DNA of 64,000 nt from contig CALQCC020000010.1 in NCBI GenBank assembly GCA_943328975.2, forward strand, positions 62,001 to 126,000, read 5' to 3'. The notes under the pieces are model-generated. The model had not been told where the DNA came from and made no database searches. It worked only from the letters and a program-made list of their open reading frames with translations. The DNA comes from Bordetella parapertussis. GTDB taxonomy: Bacteria; Acidobacteriota; Terriglobia; Bryobacterales; Bryobacteraceae. Positions 1-8,525 of the stretch are shown one piece after another (position 1 is the first letter of the stretch; every line of letters begins with the position of its first letter). The position numbers and the translations under genes are program-made.

Positions 1-360
1 GACGGCTCCCAGCCACTTGCCGATAATAATTTCGCTGTCGCGCAGCGGAGAGGTGACCAGCAGCTCAATGGTGCCGCTGCGTTTCTCTTCCGCGAAGATG
101 CGCATGGTCATCATCGGGATCAGGAACAGGCAGACGACGCTGATGTTCGACAGTACGTTGCGAACTACCCATTCGTCGACGTTCATTGGCTGGGATTGAC
201 CCATTTGGGCGGCTTGCATCGCGCGGTTGATGAAGAAGATCACGGCGGCGTAAAAAAAGTAGCCGGTGATCAGCGCGAACATGCCCATGATGACGTAGGC
301 GACCGGGGAGCGGAAGTAGGTATTAACTTCTTTTTTACAGATGGTGAGGATGTTACCCAT
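1..360 (-). CDS. ABC-2 type transporter permease, partial (3' end beyond the left edge)
   Basis: The gene starts at an ATG at 358-360 and is cut by the left edge, leaving about 120 residues. Two hydrophobic segments are visible (about residues 19-44 and 72-86), followed by the EEKRSGTIELL motif typical of ABC-2 permeases. In this family the permease forms the membrane channel partnered by a separate ATPase. The ATPase gene lies immediately upstream, with one base between its stop and this start, so the two are almost certainly co-transcribed. The pair resembles GldA/GldF-like exporters, but the substrate cannot be told from sequence. Confidence 0.85.
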   Translation of the reverse strand, partial: MGNILTICKKEVNTYFRSPVAYVIMGMFALITGYFFYAAVIFFINRAMQAAQMGQSQPMNVDEWVVRNVLSNISVVCLFLIPMMTMRIFAEEKRSGTIELLVTSPLRDSEIIIGKWLGAV

Positions 361-361
361 G

Positions 362-1321
362 TTATGCGGCCTCCGTCTTGGCGGCTTCTGCGCCCGGATC
401 TTTACCGGACGTGAGTTCGAGGAAAATGTCTTCGAGGCTCATGCTGACGCCGTGGAGTTCGTTGAGTTCCCAGCCGGAAGCGATGATGGCCCGTGCGATT
501 TCCGGACGCACGCGCTTCTCTTTTTCCGCCTCGATGGTGAAGCGGCCGTTTTCCGCTGTCGTCACTTTGCTGATCCCGACGATGCGGTCGAGGCGTTCGC
601 GAATGCTGCTTTCGTCGCCACCGGCCACTTCGATCTGAATCGTTTCGGCACCGCGCAAGTTGGTGGTCAGATTGGCCACGGTGTCGGTCGCTACCAGCTT
701 GCCCTTGGCGATGATGACGACGCGTTCGCAGATCTGCTCCACTTCGGGCAGGATGTGCGTGGAAAGAATAATGGTGTGGTCCCCGGCGAGCTCCTTGATG
801 AGGGCTCGGGTTTCCATGATCTGCTGCGGATCGAGGCCGGAGGTCGGCTCGTCGAGGATCAAAACGTCGGGGTTGTGAATGATCGCCTGGGCGAGGCCGA
901 CGCGCTGTTTGTAGCCCTTGGAAAGTTTGCCCGTTTCCCGGTTCCGAACGTCGGCCACGGCGCAGCGTTCCATAACTTCGTTGATGCGTGCCTGGCGGCC
1001 GGTCGAGGGGATGCCCTTGATGCGAGCGACGAAATCGAGGTACTCGCCCACTTCCATTTCCGGGTACAGGGGTGGGGTTTCCGGCAGGTAGCCGATGCGG
1101 CGCTTGACCTCCATCGGGTTCTGCTGGACGTCGAACCCGGCCACTTCCGCCGAGCCCTCGGTGGGCGGCAGGAAGCAGGTCAACATGCGCATGGTGGTGG
1201 TTTTCCCGGCTCCGTTGGGGCCCAGGAAACCGACGATCTGGCCTTTGGTGACTTCGAATGAAATGTGGTCGACCGCGACGTGGCGGGCGTAGCGCTTGGT
1301 AAGCCCTTCAACTTTGATCAT
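362..1321 (-). CDS. ABC transporter ATP-binding protein (GldA/CcmA-like)
   Basis: A 319-residue ATPase that would energise the adjacent ABC-2 permease from the cytoplasmic side of the inner membrane. Walker A is GPNGAGKTT (about 34-42), the signature is LSKGYKQR (about 133-140), and Walker B with D-loop is LILDEPTSGLD (about 154-164). A switch histidine lies in LSTHILPE. The C-terminal 90 residues form the regulatory extension common in GldA-type ATPases. The ATG at 1319-1321 is the natural start. Drug, polysaccharide or protein export are all possible roles for such pairs. Confidence 0.93.
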   Translation of the reverse strand: MIKVEGLTKRYARHVAVDHISFEVTKGQIVGFLGPNGAGKTTTMRMLTCFLPPTEGSAEVAGFDVQQNPMEVKRRIGYLPETPPLYPEMEVGEYLDFVARIKGIPSTGRQARINEVMERCAVADVRNRETGKLSKGYKQRVGLAQAIIHNPDVLILDEPTSGLDPQQIMETRALIKELAGDHTIILSTHILPEVEQICERVVIIAKGKLVATDTVANLTTNLRGAETIQIEVAGGDESSIRERLDRIVGISKVTTAENGRFTIEAEKEKRVRPEIARAIIASGWELNELHGVSMSLEDIFLELTSGKDPGAEAAKTEAA

Positions 1322-1383
1322 AGTGACTCTACTCAGGACGAGCGAAGATGGGTTTCGTACCGCTAAACCTTACACATGATAGA

Positions 1384-1425
1384 GGGCGGGGGCGGGGGGT
1401 GTCAATGCGATGGTCGGGGCGGGGG
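1384..1425 (+). other. G-run cluster in the intergenic region (possible G-quadruplex)
   Basis: Five runs of three to six G lie within 42 bases, in the 163-base gap between the divergent ABC ATPase and ORF6N genes. Runs of this density can fold as a G-quadruplex. No protein gene is seen in the gap, which must carry the promoters of both neighbours. I could not place convincing -35/-10 boxes. Confidence 0.4.
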
Positions 1426-1484
1426 TGCCGTCGATGGTGGTGAGATTTCCCGAGAATAACCGGGTGTTCCCGGAACTCACTGAC

Positions 1485-2054
1485 ATGGCCAAACCATCAA
1501 CCAAGCGCGTTCCGGTTCCGCTCCAACTTGTCGAACGCCGCATTCACTCCGTCCGTGAGCATCAGGTGATGCTCGATACTGACTTAGCCGACCTCTATCA
1601 GGTCCCCACCAAGGCTTTCAAGCAGGCCGTGCGGCGCAATATCGCCCGGTTCCCCCAGGACTTTATGATCCAACTCACGCTGGCAGAGGCCGCCGCGCTG
1701 AAGTCCCAGATCGAGGCCGCCGATGGCGATTCTTTAAGGTCACAAAGTGTGACCTTAAAGCGGGGACACCACGCGAAGTACCGTCCCTATGCGTTCACCG
1801 AGCAGGGCGTGGCGATGTTGTCCTCTGTCTTGAAAAGCCCGCGAGCGGTTCGGGTGAACATCGCCATCATGCGAGCCTTCGTGCAGTTGCGCCAGCTTGC
1901 GACTACGCACAAGGATCTGCTGCTGAAGGTGAACGACATGGAGGCGAAATACGACGGCCAGTTCCGCGACGTGTTCTCCGCTATCCGAAGGTTGATGGAG
2001 CCTCCAGCCATGCCGAAACGAAGGATTGGATTCCCTGCGGCAACCCGGGTCTAA
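1485..2054 (+). CDS. ORF6N domain-containing DNA-binding protein
   Basis: A 189-residue protein counted from the ATG at 1485; an in-frame start at 1410 would add 25 residues that do not look like family sequence. The N-terminal part (about residues 14-100) matches the ORF6N domain, with the pattern RIHSVREHQVMLDTDLADLY and then KQAVRRNIARFPQDFMIQLT. ORF6N proteins are KilA-N-related and common in phages, plasmids and mobile islands, where DNA binding is suspected but function is largely unknown. The C-terminal third looks helical, with a basic tail. It stands alone with no phage neighbours, so it is probably a domesticated or orphan gene. Confidence 0.85.
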   Translation: MAKPSTKRVPVPLQLVERRIHSVREHQVMLDTDLADLYQVPTKAFKQAVRRNIARFPQDFMIQLTLAEAAALKSQIEAADGDSLRSQSVTLKRGHHAKYRPYAFTEQGVAMLSSVLKSPRAVRVNIAIMRAFVQLRQLATTHKDLLLKVNDMEAKYDGQFRDVFSAIRRLMEPPAMPKRRIGFPAATRV

Positions 2055-2064
2055 GGCCTGGGTT
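2042..2064. terminator. Hairpin between convergent ORF6N and fdhD genes
   Basis: Arms at 2042-2049 and 2057-2064 pair at seven of eight positions around a 7-base loop. The hairpin spans both stop codons, which are only nine bases apart, so it could help end transcription from both sides. There is no clear T-run, so it would be a weak terminator. Confidence 0.35.
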
Positions 2065-2855
2065 TAGGGGACGATGCGATTCTCTCCGGCGTAGATATTG
2101 AAGCGTCCGTCGCGCACGAATCCGGCCAGGGTCATCCCGAAACGCAAGGCAGTTTCGACCGCCAGGCTCGATGGGGCGCCCACGGCGGCCAGGGTGCCGA
2201 TGCCGGCCATGAGAGCTTTCTGCACCAGTTCAAAGCTGACGCGTCCGCTGAGCATGAGGATTGAATCGTGCAGAGGGGTGTGGCCGTCCAGCACGCTGCG
2301 CCCGACCAATTTGTCCACGGCGTTGTGCCGTCCTACATCTTCCCGCACCAGTTGCAGCTCGCCCTCCGCATTGAAGAGGCCCGCTGCGTGGAGGCCACCG
2401 GTGCGATCGAATACTGCTTGCGTCGCGCGCAATATGTCCGGCAAGCGCTGCAGTACCTCGCGGGAGATCTTGGGCGTGTCGCGCGGCGGAGCGGAACAGC
2501 CAGCGGAGACTAGTGCGTCCACGGAGGCTTTACCGCAAACCCCGCAGCTCGACGTCAGATAGAAGTGCCGCGTTTGAGCGGACACGTCTGGAGCAGCCTC
2601 GGCGGTCAGCGTGATCGAGATGGAGTTGTCCCCCGGCTCGATCGCCGTGATGGAGTCACGATTCGGAAGAATGCCTTCGCTGAAGAGGAAGCCGACGGCC
2701 AGTTCGTCGTCGTGCCCGGGGGTGCGCATCGTGATTGCGAGATCGGAACCATTGAGGCGAATCTGGAGCGGCTCTTCGACCGCAACAAAATCCTGCTCTC
2801 GTGATCGCTCGCCCGTAACGCGCGTGATCGGAACGGTGATGACGCTTTGCTTCAC
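2064..2855 (-). CDS. fdhD: Formate dehydrogenase accessory sulfurtransferase FdhD
   Basis: A 263-residue protein of normal FdhD length. The family moves sulfur from a cysteine desulfurase to the molybdenum cofactor of formate dehydrogenase. The motif TSSCGVCGK carries the CxxC pair used for sulfur transfer, and the C-terminal half has the conserved DVGRHNAVDKL and SGRVSFELVQKA stretches. Translation starts at GTG (2853-2855), which overlaps the AsmA-like gene's stop by four bases. No catalytic formate dehydrogenase subunit lies in the window; the NuoEF-like and Fe-S genes near 57-61 kb resemble diaphorase subunits of such enzymes, but they are 55 kb away. Confidence 0.93.
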   Translation of the reverse strand: MKQSVITVPITRVTGERSREQDFVAVEEPLQIRLNGSDLAITMRTPGHDDELAVGFLFSEGILPNRDSITAIEPGDNSISITLTAEAAPDVSAQTRHFYLTSSCGVCGKASVDALVSAGCSAPPRDTPKISREVLQRLPDILRATQAVFDRTGGLHAAGLFNAEGELQLVREDVGRHNAVDKLVGRSVLDGHTPLHDSILMLSGRVSFELVQKALMAGIGTLAAVGAPSSLAVETALRFGMTLAGFVRDGRFNIYAGENRIVP

Positions 2856-4510
2856 TGTGGTTGGGGCGGCTTCTGTGGAGCCTTCTTGAACATGTTCAGG
2901 ATGCCTTTGGCCGTGTTGACAAGTTCCCGTGCGTTCTTCACCGCGCCTTCAGGATTTTTGAGGGCCTGCTGCAGCTTTTCATTCGCAATGGCATTTACGT
3001 TCGCCTTGAACACCGGATTCGCGGACGTGCCTTGAATGAAAAACGGCACGGTGGTGGTGTCGCCGCGCTGTTGTAGTGCCGCCGCCAATAGTCCGCCCGT
3101 CTTCACCACCGCGCTCATCCGGAAATCGAGTTCGTGCAACAGGCTCACGGTTCCCTCCCCGCTCAGTTGCCCGATGGACGGCGCGACGAATTTGATGTCG
3201 CGCAAGCGTGTTCCAAATGGCCCCATGTCGAAGCTGGCACCCGCTAGGTCGATGTCGGTTGCGGCGGTGGTGGGCAGCCCAGCCAGTTGCTGAACGATGC
3301 GTAGCTTTGAGCCCAAATCGTAATTGGCGAGCTTAGTCTTTTCGATCTTCACGGACCCGCTGGTGTTGAGGTGTTGGATGGTTCCACGGGACGCCAGACC
3401 GATCGTCACGGTGCCGCCTTCGATCGTTGCTCCGCTGGGCAGCACAACATCGAAAACGGGCAGGAACGCCAGTAGTTCCGGGAGCGGCATGTTGGGTCCG
3501 GCCAATGCGGCATTGATCGTCGGGGATGACGTCGTCAGGTCGTAGCTGCCGCTGATGGTGGCCGTCGCCGAACCCAGCTTAATGGTCGAGCGGGCGATGT
3601 TCCCTGAGCGGGTCTTGAGGTTGTGTACCAGGGCAAGATTGGAAGCGACAGGCCGTGTCGCGATCGCGCCGGGTCTAGATAACCGCAGACGATCCACCGT
3701 TGCGGCGCCCTTCACGGCCGCCGTTGTGCCATTGGAATTCACGCTGCCTGTGAAGGTCAGGACGCCGGCCAAGCCACTCTCGGGGTCCGTGAACCCTGCG
3801 GCCCCAAGGTCCAGGGCTTTGATCTCCACTTGTGTATCGAAAGGGGTCTCCTCGGTGTTCGCTTTGGCAATGGGACCGGCCGTGCCTGTAAGGCTGACCT
3901 TTCCGCCACCGACGTCCGCGGACAGAGAAAACGGGAGTGCGGCGGTGGTCGAAAAGTCCTGCAGTTCGACGTTTACGTTCTTGAACTCGCGTTTGGCCGT
4001 TCCCTGGACCAAGCCGACGTGCGCGTTTTGAATGCGGATGTCCTTGATGGACAGGTCCAAAGGGGTTTCGGCGGCGGACGGAGCGGGCGCTGGATTCGCT
4101 ACGGCGGGAGCGGGGGTATTCGTTGCACCAAGACTCAAAAAGTTCCAGTGGCCCTCGGTTGTCTGGACCAAGGTTAGGTCGGCACCGTCGATCGTAATTT
4201 CTTGGACGTGCAGAGCCCGGGAAAAGATCAAGACGGGTAAGTCGACGCCGACGTGTAGTGTTTTCGCGCTGAGGAACGGTTGCTTGCCGAATGCCGGATC
4301 TTCTGAAATGGAAAGATCGGTGGCCGAAACTCCGCCTTCGAGCAGCGCCAGACTCAAGTTTCCGATGGTAACTTGGCGGCCCAGTGCTTGCGAAAGTTGC
4401 TGTTCCAGCAATGGCCGGAAGCGGTTTGCGTCAATGAGAAACGGCAGTGCCAGAAGTGCGATCACCGCCAGGGCCAACAGTCCGGCCGCTATTTTAAGGA
4501 GTCGTTTCAT
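2852..4510 (-). CDS. AsmA family protein
   Basis: A 552-residue protein with an N-terminal membrane anchor (about residues 5-25, rich in L and A) and a long periplasmic part. The segment after the anchor (LIDANRFRPLLEQQLSQALGRQV) is the AsmA family N-terminal signature, and the C-terminal region has the repeated beta-strand pattern of AsmA/TamB-like proteins. The family is tied to outer-membrane biogenesis and lipid transport between membranes. A GTG one codon upstream (4513) is an alternative start. It sits between a prenyltransferase and fdhD in one minus-strand run, which fits a cell-envelope operon. Confidence 0.85.
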   Translation of the reverse strand: MKRLLKIAAGLLALAVIALLALPFLIDANRFRPLLEQQLSQALGRQVTIGNLSLALLEGGVSATDLSISEDPAFGKQPFLSAKTLHVGVDLPVLIFSRALHVQEITIDGADLTLVQTTEGHWNFLSLGATNTPAPAVANPAPAPSAAETPLDLSIKDIRIQNAHVGLVQGTAKREFKNVNVELQDFSTTAALPFSLSADVGGGKVSLTGTAGPIAKANTEETPFDTQVEIKALDLGAAGFTDPESGLAGVLTFTGSVNSNGTTAAVKGAATVDRLRLSRPGAIATRPVASNLALVHNLKTRSGNIARSTIKLGSATATISGSYDLTTSSPTINAALAGPNMPLPELLAFLPVFDVVLPSGATIEGGTVTIGLASRGTIQHLNTSGSVKIEKTKLANYDLGSKLRIVQQLAGLPTTAATDIDLAGASFDMGPFGTRLRDIKFVAPSIGQLSGEGTVSLLHELDFRMSAVVKTGGLLAAALQQRGDTTTVPFFIQGTSANPVFKANVNAIANEKLQQALKNPEGAVKNARELVNTAKGILNMFKKAPQKPPQPQ

Positions 4511-4539
4511 CACCCGTTGAGCCGAGTGTAGCAGACCGC

Positions 4540-5226
4540 TTACGCGCTACGGAGCACGTCTTGAGCAGGACGGATCCCGCCGAAGCGCCGGTCGCGGCGA
4601 TGAAATTCTTCGACGCACGCGGCCAAATCTTCCCGGCCGAACGACGGCCACATGCGAGGGGTGAAGATCAACTCGGCGTAGGCGCATTCCCACAGCAGGA
4701 AGTCGCTGAGACGCTGTTCTCCGCTGGTGCGGATGAGGAGGTCGACGTCCGGTCCCAGGAGCTTGGAAAAAGATTCTTCCGTGGCCGTGCCGTTTAGGCG
4801 GCGTGCAGCGTCGAGGATGGCGCTCCGCGCAGAATAATCGAGCGCTAGGCGCAGATGCAGACGTTTCCCATCCGCGGTTTTGCGTTCACTCTCTTCCAAC
4901 AAGGCAACCAACGGGGCGGGCAGTCGGTCGCGACGGCCGATGGCTTGTAGCCGGACGCCGGTTTCCATGCAGCGCTTGGTTTCCTGGACAAGGTAGCGGC
5001 CCAGCAAGCGCATCAGCGCCGATACTTCGCGTTCCGGGCGGCTCCAGTTGTCTTCTGAGAACGCATACAACGTGAGTGTGCCGATGCCGAAATCCGGCGC
5101 GGCTTCAATGACGCGGCGGACGGCGGAGGCGCCTTCGCGATGCCCCGCTACTCGCGGCAGTCCCCGTTCGCGAGCCCAACGGCCATTGCCATCCATAATG
5201 ATGGCGGCGTGCAGAGAGGTGCTCAT
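4540..5226 (-). CDS. Isoprenyl transferase, second UppS-like copy
   Basis: A 228-residue cis-prenyltransferase. The catalytic N-terminal motif [10 protein letters not shown] and the C-terminal [14 protein letters not shown] block are present; the usual N of RLSNF is D here. The family condenses isopentenyl diphosphate onto an allylic diphosphate. The canonical long-chain enzyme is probably the other copy at 6326-7096, which sits with cdsA. This one is about 28 residues shorter at the N-terminus and directly follows a winged-helix regulator gene (no spacer), so it may make a different chain length or be used conditionally. The product cannot be told from sequence. Confidence 0.88.
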   Translation of the reverse strand: MSTSLHAAIIMDGNGRWARERGLPRVAGHREGASAVRRVIEAAPDFGIGTLTLYAFSEDNWSRPEREVSALMRLLGRYLVQETKRCMETGVRLQAIGRRDRLPAPLVALLEESERKTADGKRLHLRLALDYSARSAILDAARRLNGTATEESFSKLLGPDVDLLIRTSGEQRLSDFLLWECAYAELIFTPRMWPSFGREDLAACVEEFHRRDRRFGGIRPAQDVLRSA

Positions 5227-5616
5227 TTAGGCGCGTTCCTTGTGATGCGGGCGCATGGCCTCGATCAGGGCTTCCATGTGATTCAAGTACTTCTCCAGCG
5301 CCTTGCGTCCCGTTGAAGTGAGTGAGTATTCGGTTTTTGGCATGCGGCCTTCGAAGGATTTACTACACGCGACGTACCCGGCTTCTTCCAGCTTGCGCGC
5401 GTGTACGCTTAAGTTGCCATCGGTAGTCTCGAGCAACCGCTTTAGGTCGTTGAAGGTCAGGGATGTATTTGCCGCCAGGGCGCTGACGATGCCAAGTCGC
5501 AGCCGTTCGTGGATCAAGCGATCCACTTGGGGCAGGGCGGCCGGCGTCAGAAGCGCCTCGGGTGACTTCTTGGGACGCGGTGCGGCGTCTATCGTTTTTG
5601 CAAGTGCTTTAGCCAC
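5227..5616 (-). CDS. Winged-helix transcriptional regulator (HTH_34/MarR-like)
   Basis: A 129-residue DNA-binding protein with a GTG start. After a charged N-terminal tail, residues about 33-110 form a winged helix: LRLGIVSALAANTSLTFNDL, the recognition helix region DGNLSVHARKLEEAGYV, and a wing with TEYSLTSTGRKAL. This pattern is typical of small repressors encoded next to membrane proteins. Its start overlaps the upstream membrane-protein gene by eight bases and its stop abuts the prenyltransferase start. A dyad with the core CTTTGCAAAG in the divergent promoter at 6271-6296 is a plausible operator. The inducer is unknown. Confidence 0.85.
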   Translation of the reverse strand: MAKALAKTIDAAPRPKKSPEALLTPAALPQVDRLIHERLRLGIVSALAANTSLTFNDLKRLLETTDGNLSVHARKLEEAGYVACSKSFEGRMPKTEYSLTSTGRKALEKYLNHMEALIEAMRPHHKERA

Positions 5617-6238
5617 CGTATCTCCTCGCTACAATTGCGCCGAACAAAATGTGCAGGCCGCCGAAACCCGCCCCGAGCCAGACATCGGCCCAAATCATCG
5701 AGGCCGCGTTCGGCAATAAGAACGCCGCCGCTGCGCCTTCGGCGAGAAAACAGGCCCCCATTACAGGAATCGCGGGGACTGAGAAGGTTCCGCCCGTGAT
5801 GACCCCTGCTCCGTATAACATCAACCACGTTCCGGGGATCGCGGCGATTGCGCCTGCGCGCCACAAAGCCAGCGTCAGAACCGCTCCTGCAATCAACGGG
5901 GGCAGAAAACTGAATAAGAACTTTCTCGCGGGAGCCGACCAGAAAGGCAACCCCGCCGCCAGAGCTTTGTGCCACATCGCGAACACGCCTACGCCGATCG
6001 CCAGCACTCCTTCGGCCAGCCAAATCGCGAGCCACCAGGCAGGCGTGCTGGCGTGCGAGGCAAAGGCCGCCGCAGCCAGGGCCGTTACGCCCATCATGAC
6101 TCCGCCCCAACCGGGGACCGCTGTGAACGAGCCGGCCCGCTCCATGGTTTCGCGGATGTAGCGCAGATTGTCGATCGCGTGCGCGTGCATCGGCAGGGGT
6201 TCCCGAGACGGTTTGCGTAGAGGATGAACCGGGGCCAT
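5609..6238 (-). CDS. Hypothetical membrane protein, co-transcribed with a winged-helix regulator
   Basis: A 209-residue protein with a short soluble N-terminus (containing IDNLRYIRETMERAGSFTAVPGWGG) and about six hydrophobic segments from residue 45 onward. The LRYIRETMERA... G..M segment is common in membrane proteins found with small MarR/PadR-type regulators in acidobacteria. ATG codons at 6238 and 6190 are both possible starts. It is the first gene of the minus-strand run that continues through the regulator, the second prenyltransferase, the AsmA-like protein and fdhD. No function can be assigned. Confidence 0.75.
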   Translation of the reverse strand: MAPVHPLRKPSREPLPMHAHAIDNLRYIRETMERAGSFTAVPGWGGVMMGVTALAAAAFASHASTPAWWLAIWLAEGVLAIGVGVFAMWHKALAAGLPFWSAPARKFLFSFLPPLIAGAVLTLALWRAGAIAAIPGTWLMLYGAGVITGGTFSVPAIPVMGACFLAEGAAAAFLLPNAASMIWADVWLGAGFGGLHILFGAIVARRYGG

Positions 6239-6270
6239 GGGATCATCTTAGGGCGACCTTGGGTTTCTGT

Positions 6271-6296
6271 CAAGTACTTTTCTTTGCAAAGTGACG
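6271..6296. promoter_or_regulatory. Candidate operator in the divergent promoter region
   Basis: The 87-base gap between the divergent membrane-protein gene and uppS holds a perfect 10-base palindrome CTTTGCAAAG at 6282-6291. It is preceded by a second ACTTT half-site at 6276-6280. Palindromes with ACTTT/AAAGT arms are used by several winged-helix repressors, and the regulator at 5227-5616 is encoded in the adjacent operon. Binding has to be inferred. Confidence 0.45.
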
Positions 6297-6325
6297 ACCC
6301 GAGATTGCTACCATGGTCTATTCTC

Positions 6326-7096
6326 ATGCAGGCACTTCTGGACGCACTTGCGCCCGATGATCCCGATCTTCGTTTAGCGCAGGCGCTCGACCCGACCCGC
6401 ATTCCTCGCCACGTCGCCATCATTATGGACGGCAATGGACGCTGGGCCGGTAAGCGCAGCTTGCCTCGCGTGGCGGGCCACAAAGCCGGGGTGCCTTCGG
6501 TGCGCACAGCGGTGGAAACGTGCGCTCGGCTGGGTGTGGACGTCTTGACCCTTTACGCCTTCTCGGTGGAGAACTGGAAGCGCCCGGCTGCGGAAGTGGA
6601 AATGCTGTGGCAGTTGCTGCGTGTCTACCTGCGACTGGAACTTGGCACGTTGATGCGCAATAACGTTCGCCTGGGGGCCATTGGCCGGCTGGAGGCCTTG
6701 CCTCCCATGGCGCAGCGCGAGTTGGCGCGGGCCATTGATCGAACCTCCTCCAACACGGGCCTGCAACTGAGTTTGGCGATCAACTACGGCGGGCGCGCCG
6801 AAATTGTAGATGCGCTGAAGAAACTGCGGGATTCGAATTTGGAGATCACCGAAGAAACAGTGGGGGCCCATCTTTATACTTCCGGCCAACCCGACCCCGA
6901 CCTTCTGATCCGCACGTCCGGCGAGATGCGAGTGAGCAACTTCTTGCTGTGGCAGATCGCGTACGCGGAGCTGTACGTGACCGATACGTTATGGCCGGAT
7001 TTCTCCCGGTCGGAATTGTTACGCGCAATGCTCGACTATCAGAAACGTGACCGACGATACGGTGGACTAGGAGCCGCGGTAACAGCGACGCGATGA
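6326..7096 (+). CDS. uppS: Isoprenyl transferase (undecaprenyl diphosphate synthase)
   Basis: A 256-residue cis-prenyltransferase from the ATG at 6326. An in-frame start at 6224 is unlikely because it would run through the divergent gene's start and the promoter gap. Canonical motifs are present: [21 protein letters not shown] at the N-terminus, LTLYAFSVENWKRP, and RTSGEMRVSNFLLWQIAYAE near the C-terminus. The enzyme makes the C55 lipid carrier for peptidoglycan and surface polysaccharide synthesis in the cytoplasm. Its stop overlaps the cdsA start by four bases, and uppS-cdsA is a widely conserved pair. Confidence 0.94.
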   Translation: MQALLDALAPDDPDLRLAQALDPTRIPRHVAIIMDGNGRWAGKRSLPRVAGHKAGVPSVRTAVETCARLGVDVLTLYAFSVENWKRPAAEVEMLWQLLRVYLRLELGTLMRNNVRLGAIGRLEALPPMAQRELARAIDRTSSNTGLQLSLAINYGGRAEIVDALKKLRDSNLEITEETVGAHLYTSGQPDPDLLIRTSGEMRVSNFLLWQIAYAELYVTDTLWPDFSRSELLRAMLDYQKRDRRYGGLGAAVTATR

Positions 7097-7860
7097 AGCG
7101 CATTCTTACAGCCGCCGTCTTGGTGCCGGTCGTGGTCTGGGCCGTCCTGTGGGCTCCCGCGTCGGTATTCCTTCTGATCATGGCGCTAGTGGGTGTCGCC
7201 GCGTTTCATGAATTCGATACCATCGCGGGCGCGCAAGGGATCGTCCGTTCCGGTTGGGTTGGGATGGCGGCTGGTGTGACTTTACTGTTGGCGCCGGAAC
7301 CCGCGCTCCCGATCTTAGTCGTGATGGCGGCCGCGCTGATGGCCACGAAGCTTGGCTTGCCGAACCTTGCGGACACCCTGCCCTCGGTGGGGACCGCGAT
7401 GCTCGGCATCGTGTATATCTTCGGTGCGTGGCGCTGCGCGGTTCTCCTTCGCGAAGTGAATCCCCACTGGCTGATGATCGGACTGCTGGTAAGTTGGGCC
7501 GGCGATACGGCCGCGATGTACGTGGGCAAAGCTTGGGGACGGCGTAAACTGGCCCCTCGTGTGAGCCCGGGGAAGACGCAAGAGGGCGCGGTCGCATCGG
7601 TGGTTGGCGGGATCGTAGCTGCGGTGATCTATGCGCGCTACTTCCTGCCGAACGAATCCCTACTGGTCGTGATGTCCGTAGGAGCGATCGCGAACATTGC
7701 CGGACAGTTGGGCGACCTGTGCGAATCGGCGTTCAAGCGCGGCGCTGGCGTGAAAGATAGCGGGACCATGTTGCCGGGACACGGCGGCTGGCTGGACCGC
7801 ATCGATTCGACGCTCTTCAGCGTTCCAGCCGTATACGCGGTTCTGCTGCTGTTGCGCTAG
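7093..7860 (+). CDS. cdsA: Phosphatidate cytidylyltransferase
   Basis: A 255-residue integral membrane enzyme that makes CDP-diacylglycerol from phosphatidic acid and CTP. Hydrophobic segments alternate along the whole length. The family signature lies near the C-terminus: SAFKRGAGVKDSGTMLPGHGG followed by DRIDS, which contains the metal-binding aspartates. Start and stop are secure because it overlaps uppS by four bases. The usual next gene, dxr, is missing here. Instead the stop overlaps the rhomboid gene on the other strand by four bases, the two stops sharing the sequence CTAG. Confidence 0.94.
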   Translation: MKRILTAAVLVPVVVWAVLWAPASVFLLIMALVGVAAFHEFDTIAGAQGIVRSGWVGMAAGVTLLLAPEPALPILVVMAAALMATKLGLPNLADTLPSVGTAMLGIVYIFGAWRCAVLLREVNPHWLMIGLLVSWAGDTAAMYVGKAWGRRKLAPRVSPGKTQEGAVASVVGGIVAAVIYARYFLPNESLLVVMSVGAIANIAGQLGDLCESAFKRGAGVKDSGTMLPGHGGWLDRIDSTLFSVPAVYAVLLLLR

Positions 7861-8525
7861 TCTTCTTCATACCAAGCGCGGAACGCTGGCCGAGTGTCTT
7901 TGAATAAGCGGATCAGCGCCATGCCCGCGACGAAGCCTCCGATGTGCGCGAACCAAGCCACGCCACCGCCCGTGTAGTCGACTTCGCCAATGGAGCCGAC
8001 GCCGCTAAAGAACTGGATCCCAAACCAATAAATGAGAAAGTAGGGCGCTGGGATCGACATGCGCCATACGAAGATCAGCCAGAAGAGCGCGTCGATATCC
8101 GTCTTCGGAAACTTGATGAGATACGCGCCCATGATGCCGGCGATGGCTCCACTGGCTCCGATGGTGGGGATGCGCGAATACGGGTTCGCGATCACGTGGA
8201 TGATGGAGGCCGCGAGTCCACATGCAATGTACAGCAGGACAAAGTTTCGGCTGCCGATGCGGTCTTCCAAGTTTCGCCCGAAGACCCACAGGAAGAGCAT
8301 GTTGCTGAGGATGTGCAACCAGCCGCCATGCAGAAACATCGTGGTGAACAGCGAGTAAAGATTTTGATTCACCGTGTCCGGGACGATGCCCCAGGTTGCG
8401 ACGAAGCCCGGCAACTGGCGACCCAAGGACAGTTGATACAGGAATACCAGCGCGTTCACGACGATCAGCCCGAGGATTGCGGGAGTGCGGGAATGAATAG
8501 GCTCGCTGGAGCGAAGCGGGATCAT
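7857..8525 (-). CDS. Rhomboid family intramembrane serine protease
   Basis: A 222-residue protein with about six membrane segments. The catalytic serine lies in GASGAIAG (S125) and the catalytic histidine in WFAHIGGFVAG (H194). The L1 region has the conserved pattern TTMFLHGGWLHILSNMLFLWVFG. Rhomboids cut substrate proteins within or next to their membrane segments. The C-terminus ends in a short acidic cytoplasmic tail. Its ATG overlaps the upstream kinase gene's stop by four bases, so it is translated from the same message. The substrate is unknown. Confidence 0.93.
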   Translation of the reverse strand: MIPLRSSEPIHSRTPAILGLIVVNALVFLYQLSLGRQLPGFVATWGIVPDTVNQNLYSLFTTMFLHGGWLHILSNMLFLWVFGRNLEDRIGSRNFVLLYIACGLAASIIHVIANPYSRIPTIGASGAIAGIMGAYLIKFPKTDIDALFWLIFVWRMSIPAPYFLIYWFGIQFFSGVGSIGEVDYTGGGVAWFAHIGGFVAGMALIRLFKDTRPAFRAWYEED

